DNA of 64,000 bases from Rutstroemia sp. NJR-2017a BVV2 (lineage: Eukaryota; Ascomycota; Leotiomycetes; Helotiales; Rutstroemiaceae), in contig NJPS01000044.1 of the NCBI GenBank assembly GCA_002946415.1, positions 806,001 to 870,000 of the forward strand. Direction: 5' to 3'. This document shows, one piece after another, positions 57,141-64,000 of the stretch. The translations under genes and the position numbers were made by a program. The notes under the pieces are model-generated. The model was not told the DNA's origin. It saw only the letters and a list, made by a program, of their open reading frames with translations, and ran no database searches. The first letter of the stretch is position 1. Every line of letters starts with the position of its first letter.

Positions 57141-60100
57141 TCAAATCGCACGACCCTTCCCCTTCCCCTCTATCACAGGGTCCAACCCCAGAAACTCTTC
57201 TACCGTAGCAGCTTCCTGTCTACTACGTTCCTCCGCAAGACTTAGCTGCAAAGCAAAATCCAGATCATCCGCTAGTTCTGCGTAATTTGATGACTCGGAT
57301 CGAAATCTTTGTTTCGAAGCCTGACTTGTAGAAGGCGACGAAGAAGCCGAGCGTCTCGTCTTCTTCTGCTTGAATGTAAAATTGACATCATATTCCCCAT
57401 TACTTGGAGAATAGCCATTACCACCAATCGCATTACCATCCATCAAGGAAAGACGGATAGCCTCTTCTAGATCATGGTCATAATCAGGTTGAGGATCAAT
57501 CGCCGACGGTGGATTCGAAGGTTGACCTCTAACACTAGCTTCAGGTGTGACTGTACCCGTAGTCATCTCCGTATGAACAGAAGAGGAATCTCCAGTGTCA
57601 GCAAAGTATCCGGCTTCACTAAGTCGGCGTTCCTCGTCTTGGATAAGCGCTTCGGCAGAGACCATTTCAGCATAGCGCAAAGCTTCTTCCTCGCTCAGAC
57701 CTCCAAAACCAACACCAAATCGACCGGCAAGTCTAGCTGCTTCTTTAGCTTTTTCTTTCTTTTCTTGCTGGAGCTCTTCTTGTTCTGTTGCAATGTACCC
57801 GAGCAGTGCACCTCTACCTGAATTGCTGAAACGGTCGGCGGTTCCATTGCTGCCCCTCTCAATTGATCGACGGAGTCTCCTTTTTTTGCTTTGGAATTGA
57901 TCCGCAGCCGACGAGCTGTAATGCCAGTACCGAAGATGGGTACCGAGGGATACCATTCCTCGTAGATTAGTTGGATCAGGATCAAGGCAAATGGCGCCCG
58001 CAGCATAAAGGTTGATTCCAACTCCATGGACTCGCGCTTCCGCTTGAATTAACCGACGTCGAGCACGAGAGGAGAAACGAGAATTAAGAGTTCGAACAGG
58101 AAGAAGAGTTGATGCGAGAGGATCCCATGCTTGCACAAGCCCATCATTACCGCCATGAATGACAAACAATGATGAAACTGCTAGACATGATATCTGAGGA
58201 GATTCGGTGACAATAGTGCGAACTGGATGTAGCTCGTTCACTACTTGTGGATTTGCAGATTGAGGATCACGCATGTTCCAGAGAATAACCTGTCCAGTCT
58301 TAGTACCAACGGCTAGGTATCGTGCACGATGTCCTGGGATGCTAGTTGAAGAGGTATTCATGCCATCCAAGGGTGTCTCTGGAGTGGATGTGAAGCCTTT
58401 TCGTCCGTTTACTGTCTGTAAAGGATCTTCGTCGATGGTAACCAAGGCGTACGTAGACATGTCAATAGCAGTCGCGGTAATCTCTACATTAGGATGGTCT
58501 TTAAATGAAAGTAAAGAGCTTCGCCACTCTTCAAACATCGATGAGCCCCCATTTGCTGTGAGTCGAATAGTCTTCGTCATTGGCGATACTGGGGATTTTG
58601 GAGATGCTGCTTCTTCCGCCTTAATGCTAGCTACATCACCAAACAGTGATGGTTTGCTGAGAGGTTTTGAGCCTGGCGGAGGGGTCGAGGAAAGGCTCTT
58701 CGGAAGTGTGAATCCCTCAAGAGAGGCTTGTTCAACTTTACACCTCGTGTAGCGCTTGATTTCCGGATCTTCACCCTCATTCATGCCCAAAGTAATGACA
58801 AAAATGCCTTCTCCCGCACCGTTTCCATCATCGCCGGCAAAGTCAACCTCTAATTGTCGACGCATATCCCAACCATCACAGACTGTGCGGAAATGTGCTG
58901 GAGGATACCTCATAAATTTCTCGATCTCGCGTGTTTCCGCACGAAGCTGGTTCCTTGAGAGGTTCATAGAAGCAGCTGAAGACCTTGGCGAATAGCTTCC
59001 ATGAACCTCAGCTTCCTGCCAAGGGTCGTCACGAGCTATACGACGAGATGATTCCACTACTTGCCAATATGCAGAGCGACCAGTGTTCCATGCTTGTTTG
59101 CCTAAGTTATCCTCATCCAGAGATGCATCGAATTTAGGACATGTGGGCACATCCTGTAAATAGAACACTTCTCCTAAAGCATTCAATGCAACTGCCCAGA
59201 TTCGACCGGATACTTTGCGTAGGTTGCTATAAGATTCATCAACGCTGATGGCAATAATTGGAACACCAGGACATGGTATCCATCGCCCAGTTACTTGACC
59301 AAGCCGGGGTCCAGCAGGTTCGGTCCCAAGACTATACGACGTGATAACACCCAGAGTCGAGCCAGTCAGTATTCCAACCAAACCATCGGTGAGTTTAGGT
59401 ACAGATGTAGATCTGGCAATCCATACAGCAGACATTGCTTCAGTGAGTGGTGGGATATTGGGAATGCCGGATGTTGCATCTGCCAAGCTCGGTGGCGAAT
59501 GGGCCAAAAATCGACCTCGCATCTCAGTTGAAGCTCTGTAGTAAGCTGATCCGCCAGGAAATCCTTCTCCGTAAACCATACCAAACGGTTGACTAACGGC
59601 CATGACATTAGGGGCACCCGCTGGACCTTCGCCAAGACCGTAAGGTATATCGCCAGTGAAGATATCTGCAAATTGGGGCAACGATTGAGGATCGTTCAAT
59701 CCCCACGCATCTACTCTTCCAATTTTTGGATCACTACTGCATACAGATCCTGTTTCCTCAGACCCATGAATGAATCGAGGATATTTCTTCCCTTGTCCGA
59801 AAACACCGTGAATGTGATTGACCGGAGTGAACATCTCTGAGGTATAAGTCGTCACAGCATTATTAGAAACACCATTAGATCGACTTGATGCGCCATGGTC
59901 CACACCTTGAGCGGGCTTTCCTCTCGCAAGACTTCGCAGAAGACGTGTCCGAATGACATACTCGCTACGCCAACTTGCTAGTCCAGTCAATCGCGTGAAG
60001 AATCGTCTTTCACGAAATTGTTCTCGCGCCTCCTCATCTATACCAAGACCAGCCTTAGCCGGCAAGACATCTGTCACATCTTGACCAGGGAAGTATCGCG

Positions 60101-60673
60101 AAAATGCAACGCGCCAGGCGTGAGGGGTAGTGACCAAATTATAAAACCGTCGCGAAACAAGGGAAACTGCTGATAGAGAAGATGCAGGCAGATGCGATAA
60201 GATGTGAGTTAGCACCTCTATGAGTGTAGTATTAGTAAAAGTTATATAGTAGGATAAGAATGATAGAGTGTACCATTTGGGAAATTCTCCAGCTGAGGAC
60301 CCTCGTCGACCTTCCCACCCTTCTTTCTCACAACCTTGAATGCAGGACCTTCAGAATGCTTTTTAGGAGGTGTCGGTGATAATGCGCTTTCATATTCAGC
60401 AATGCGCTGGTAAGATGGCCTAGGATGATGTTCGCCATTGGTCTCAATATTCAATCGGCGCAATGACTCCTCCACCCCACCATCGAGGGGCGACTGCCAT
60501 CCTGCGGACCCGATCGAAGGGCTGGAACCTCCGGATGAACTGCCACGCGAGCTGGCCAGTTCGCCGGAGTGTATTTGAGGAGGGTGAAAGCCATAATTGG
60601 AAGAGCTAGTGAGATCTGTCGGGGTTTCGTGGGCTGAGAAGTGTGGTGAATACTCGGATGGCGATGATTGCAT
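57141..60673 (-). CDS. F-box, beta-propeller and ubiquitin-interacting-motif protein (Ufo1-like)
   Basis: Two exons: 60673-60274 and 60217-57141 (1158 aa). The 56-nt intron (GTACAC, TACTAATAC branch, CATAG) cuts into the F-box; splicing restores NFPNEVLTHILSHLPASSLSAV at about residues 131-152. Preceding residues are Ser/Pro-rich. The central region has WD-like blades, for example ARYLAVGTKTGQVILWNMRD and SLFVIHGGNDGLVQAWDP. Two ubiquitin-interacting motifs lie near the C-terminus: DLEEAIRLSLMDG at about residue 1045 and DLDFALQLSLAEE at about 1119. F-box plus propeller plus UIMs is the arrangement of yeast Ufo1, an SCF adaptor for Ho endonuclease and other substrates. Orthology is inferred from this layout. 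Confidence 0.85.
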
Positions 60674-61117
60674 AAAATTGGACGTGAAGAGGTAGATTTT
60701 GTAGTTTGACTGAGCCAGTAAATCCGGTCAGTCTGTTTGAGGTATCGAGAGATCGAAAGAGTGTTCGCTTTATTTGAGTTCTTGGGCAGTGGGTTTTCGT
60801 CTTTGAATTTTGTGATTTGGTTCTCTTCTTCTCTTCTCTCTCACGTCTTTTGCACAAGCTAATCAACAGTCATCCTAATCTCTTTCGTGGAAAGTGACGT
60901 CCGAGCTAGTATAAATGCCTGAGGCCATAATTTAACCGGAATCGCCCGATTCGTCCAAGTACTTATTCACATGTACGTCGAGGAGTTCATGCGTGCACTG
61001 ATGGTGTATTTCTACCTTATTCCCACGTACATTAAGAAGTTTGGATATTTGATTATTCCTCATTAATTCATCCTTCCCGTTCAGACTACGAAACCTGAAG
61101 TCCATGACAATCATTCA
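60674..61117. other. spacer between UFO1-like gene and surface-protein gene
   Basis: 444 bp with no supported gene. It includes the promoter and 5' UTR of the UFO1-like gene and the 3' flank of the surface-protein gene, which lies on the same strand. Confidence 0.4.
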
Positions 61118-64000
61118 TCAGATTATAACTCCCGCTCCAACCAAAAAGCACGCTCCCAAAATCCCAAAAGTGGGTGTCAAAATACCAACGCCATTATCAT
61201 CTTCTTGCCCTCTCACTGATGTAGATGTAGATTTTGCTGAACCAGACTTGGTATTTGTCGTACCAGTAAACGTCGTCGTAGCGAACCCGATCCCTTGCGG
61301 GCCGATACTTATTGTTTGACCGTTGAATGTATGACTAGTAGGTTGTGCACCTAGCCCGAATGTGAATGTAGTTCCGTTGATAACAGCTAAAGTAGAGCCT
61401 ACTTCGGAGAAGGTGATTCCTCCGGCGGTAATAGCTTGTGTGGTTGGTGTTTGGGCGATGCCTCTGAAAGTCGTTGATGCAAACCCGATACCTCCTGGAC
61501 CAATACTTATACTTTGCCCATTGACAGTAAGGCTCGTGGGTTTTGCGCTGGGACCAAAGTTGAAGGTCGTTCCATCTATCACTGCAAGTGTTGAGCCAAT
61601 CTCCGAGAAAGTAATTCCTCCTGCCGTGATTGCTTGAGTAGCAGGCCTTTGAGGTATGCCTGTGAATGTTGTCGATGCAAATCCTATACCATCTCCACCA
61701 ATGCTAATCGTTTGGCCGTTATGGAAATAGCTTGTAGGTGCCGCCCCTGGCCCAAATGTAAATGTTGTCCGGCCAAATACTGCCAAACTCGAACCAATTT
61801 CCGTGAACGTGATACCCTCAATCGCGACAGTATGTGTTGGATTGATTAAAGGGTATGTTAAAGTGGTGCTGGCTCCTATTATTGCGCTAGGTCCAGCGGA
61901 TATAGTTTCGCCGTTGATCACGGCAACAGTCGATGTAGCTCCAGGACCGACAGTAAAGGTGGTACCGGAAATTATGCCGAGTGTTGCCCCGACTTCAGTT
62001 AAGGTAAGCCCTCCAGCAATGCCTAACTGTAGACCAGAATCTGAACCACCGGCTAACGTCGTCTTCGCCAGGCCGATTCCACTAGGTCCAATAAGAATCG
62101 TCTCGCCGTTGAATACTTCGGTTTTTGTTGCAGATCCCGCTCCATATGTGAATGTCGATGAACCAATGTACGCCACAGAGTTTTCGACACTTATAGGCTG
62201 ACCTCCAAGGACCATGATATTCGTTGGTTCACGAGGTAAAGGAGCTAGAGTCGTGCCGGGAAAAGCCAGTCCTCCTGCGCCGATCGAAATTGTCTGCTGA
62301 TTTACCACAGTGGTTTTGTCCGGAGCGCCAGGCCCAATGGTATAGCTAGCCCCATTGATCTGAGCGATCGACTGTCCAACCTGAATAGTAACGCTTCCAA
62401 TGACGGTGGAGGAAGGTGCTAAAACGAAAACACCGTTTCCAGACCCACCAGGGTTGTTTCCTTCTCCACCATATCCTCCTGCATCATTACCTCCCCCGTT
62501 GCTCCCAGGTCCGTTTACCCCTCCATATCCTCCACCGCTATTCCCTTGCCCTCCATTTACACCTCCGTATCCTCCACTGCCACTCCCTTGTTCACCATTG
62601 CTTTCACCCACTCCTCCCCCGACGCCATTTCCACCATTGATTTCACTCGTACCTCCACCTCCACTAATACCACCCCCTCCATTCGTCCCTCCCCCTCCCC
62701 CTCCCCCTCCACTTGATCCTCCACTACCCGAGTTTTCATAATTTGGACTCTGGTTATTTGAATCCACATTCCCACCCCCAGAGTTTCCTGCTCCAGCACT
62801 TGGAATGACCAAAAATGTGCCAGGCCCGGCAACCTCTGAAGGATACACAGTAAACACCTGCCCCTTTTGAGTGACCACGGTCGGCTGGCTGCCGCCACTT
62901 CCCCCACCAATAGTTTGCCCATTAATGACAACTCGACTTGGCGCTAAGATGACAGTAACATCTGATACGATAGCCGTCACCGATTTAGGTCCGCCTGAGT
63001 TGCCATTTGAATTTCCTGGCTCTCCAGAATTCCTATCTGGTTGATCGGAAACTCCACCGTTTTGCTCACCTGGTGAACTACTGCCGTTTCCACCTCCGCC
63101 ATTTTGCTGACCACTTTGCTGCGTTGGATTGGCGTCACTATTTGTCGGTACAGCGACATGTGGAGTCTCTTTTGTGCGATCGATCGGAAACCTAGGTGGA
63201 GTGTTCTGTTGAGATACCATTCCGTCCGGGTTCACTGGTACCTTTGATATGTAAGATGTTTTCGGAGTGCTCGGATATGAAGGAGGAGTATTTGAAGTGT
63301 AGACGACTACTGGATTCTTTGAGGTTATGATAACTGTAGTTGGCACTTGATAGGTGTATTCTGGAGCATAACTGTATAGTGGTACAGGAGAAAAGGTTTG
63401 CGGTCCAGTCTTGTCAGAAGGGCCCTTTGTGGTGTAGAGGGCTGGCGAGTCTGTTGGATTCGAGTTGGTAGTCTGGTTTTGACAATAAAATGGAGGAGTA
63501 AACTCCGGTAGTGGACTGTACGTCGTGTTGGAGCCGAGGGTGATTGTTGTCGTGTTGGGCATAACTATAAAGACAGTATTTCCAACTGAGGCGTTGGGGG
63601 TAATGCAGGCCCTCGTTTCATTGCTAGTAGGCGTTTGCCTGTTGAAGGTAGGAAGCGTATAAATAACATAGCCATCATCTGATTCTGAAGCCGAAGCTGA
63701 AGCCGAATCACCTGAAGTTGTGTTAGTAGCGGAAGAGCTAGAATTGAAAGTCGATGGAGACGTGATCGAACTTGGTGGCAAGGATGCCGATACAATGATT
63801 GAGGTCAGAGGAGAGGTAAAGTTGGCGTTGTCACTTTCCAGCTGCGTAGATGATGGTAATAGCGATCGTGTCTCTAAAGCGGAGCTTGGAGGTGTGTTGG
63901 TTAATGGAAAATCATTCGATGGTCCCGTTGGTCCCCAAACTGGCGACTGTGGTAAAATCGACGGAGTCAATGAAGGTATAGCGGAGTCGCTGGAATTAAG
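61118..64000 (-). CDS. repeat-rich GPI-anchored cell-surface protein (5' end outside window)
   Basis: The minus frame is open from the window edge to the stop at 61118, giving about 960 residues. There is no start ATG or signal peptide in the window, so the N-terminus is missing. The N-terminal visible part is Ser/Thr/Pro-rich, as expected for heavy O-mannosylation. A Gly/Asn/Ser-rich segment follows (GGGGG runs, 62430-62740). Then come about six tandem units of roughly 65 residues with a conserved NGQTISIGPGGIGFASTTF-like core. The last ~20 residues are hydrophobic (GILGACFLVGAGVII), consistent with a GPI-attachment signal. Such proteins are covalently linked to cell-wall glucan and often act in adhesion. 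No ligand-binding domain was seen. Confidence 0.85.
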   Translation of the reverse strand, partial: LNSSDSAIPSLTPSILPQSPVWGPTGPSNDFPLTNTPPSSALETRSLLPSSTQLESDNANFTSPLTSIIVSASLPPSSITSPSTFNSSSSATNTTSGDSASASASESDDGYVIYTLPTFNRQTPTSNETRACITPNASVGNTVFIVMPNTTTITLGSNTTYSPLPEFTPPFYCQNQTTNSNPTDSPALYTTKGPSDKTGPQTFSPVPLYSYAPEYTYQVPTTVIITSKNPVVVYTSNTPPSYPSTPKTSYISKVPVNPDGMVSQQNTPPRFPIDRTKETPHVAVPTNSDANPTQQSGQQNGGGGNGSSSPGEQNGGVSDQPDRNSGEPGNSNGNSGGPKSVTAIVSDVTVILAPSRVVINGQTIGGGSGGSQPTVVTQKGQVFTVYPSEVAGPGTFLVIPSAGAGNSGGGNVDSNNQSPNYENSGSGGSSGGGGGGGGTNGGGGISGGGGTSEINGGNGVGGGVGESNGEQGSGSGGYGGVNGGQGNSGGGYGGVNGPGSNGGGNDAGGYGGEGNNPGGSGNGVFVLAPSSTVIGSVTIQVGQSIAQINGASYTIGPGAPDKTTVVNQQTISIGAGGLAFPGTTLAPLPREPTNIMVLGGQPISVENSVAYIGSSTFTYGAGSATKTEVFNGETILIGPSGIGLAKTTLAGGSDSGLQLGIAGGLTLTEVGATLGIISGTTFTVGPGATSTVAVINGETISAGPSAIIGASTTLTYPLINPTHTVAIEGITFTEIGSSLAVFGRTTFTFGPGAAPTSYFHNGQTISIGGDGIGFASTTFTGIPQRPATQAITAGGITFSEIGSTLAVIDGTTFNFGPSAKPTSLTVNGQSISIGPGGIGFASTTFRGIAQTPTTQAITAGGITFSEVGSTLAVINGTTFTFGLGAQPTSHTFNGQTISIGPQGIGFATTTFTGTTNTKSGSAKSTSTSVRGQEDDNGVGILTPTFGILGACFLVGAGVII
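61290..62390 (-). repeat. ~195-bp tandem repeat units in the surface-protein gene
   Basis: About six units encode the pattern (A/S)GGITF(S/T)E(I/V)GSTLA, then TTFTFGPGA, then NGQ(T/S)ISIGPxGIGFA(S/T)TTF. The C-terminal three are most alike and the N-terminal ones more diverged. Confidence 0.85.
62430..62740 (-). repeat. Gly/Asn/Ser-rich low-complexity coding repeat
   Basis: Purine-rich on the coding strand (C/T-rich on plus), encoding GGYGGVNG and GGGGG repeats within the surface protein. Likely unstable in copy number. Confidence 0.8.

Noticed and set aside
1..64000. tRNA and snoRNA genes
   Set aside because: I scanned by eye for B-box-like GGTTCGANNCC with a matching A-box and for paired C/D boxes; no candidate had all parts. 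A covariance-model search would settle this.

Overview
This window comes from the nuclear genome of a filamentous ascomycete (Pezizomycotina). The evidence is short GT-AG introns of about 46-115 nt with CTRAY-like branch sites, fungal-only families (HET, Clr5, OPI10/Hikeshi, GT62 mannosyltransferase, Asi-type RING, a GPI cell-wall protein) and fungal orthologues of core genes. Gene content and protein character suggest Leotiomycetes, but that placement is an inference. No bacterial features, rRNA, CRISPR array or convincing tRNA gene was seen.

About 1-19 kb is accessory in character. It holds a HET-domain gene with a broken frame, framed by ~85 bp direct repeats; a DUF7025-type AAA ATPase; a Clr5/TPR-like protein; a lone PaxU-like DUF829 hydrolase; a decayed gene of an unrecognised family with two in-frame TAG codons and a frameshift; an F-box/LRR-like protein; a ~490 bp MITE with 40 bp perfect inverted repeats; and an MFS transporter. 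A small AT-rich repeat recurs three times here, once across the 3' end of the DUF829 gene.

About 19-34 kb is mostly housekeeping: OPI10/Hikeshi, the Golgi apyrase YND1 (first coding exon only 4 nt), a 3.8 kb gene-poor stretch with low-complexity tracts, a DUF4743 Nudix hydrolase with a detached first exon, divergent RPB8 and ELP4, then the exosome subunit MTR3. Next comes a small unrecognised two-exon gene with a coiled-coil-like N-terminus.

About 36-61 kb is a dense run of conserved genes: Asi1/Asi3-like membrane RING ligase, tRNA endonuclease SEN34, GT62 mannosyltransferase (ANP1/MNN9 family), the Sec7 ARF-GEF GEA1/2, a U1A/U2B''-like two-RRM protein, V-ATPase subunit D (VMA8, with 10 and 11 nt exons) divergent from splicing factor SYF1, and a UFO1-like F-box/UIM protein. 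The window ends inside a repeat-rich GPI-anchored surface protein whose 5' end lies beyond 64,000.

Exon joins were made by hand from splice sites, reading frame and family expectations. Each multi-exon model listed closes in frame, but RNA evidence was not available.
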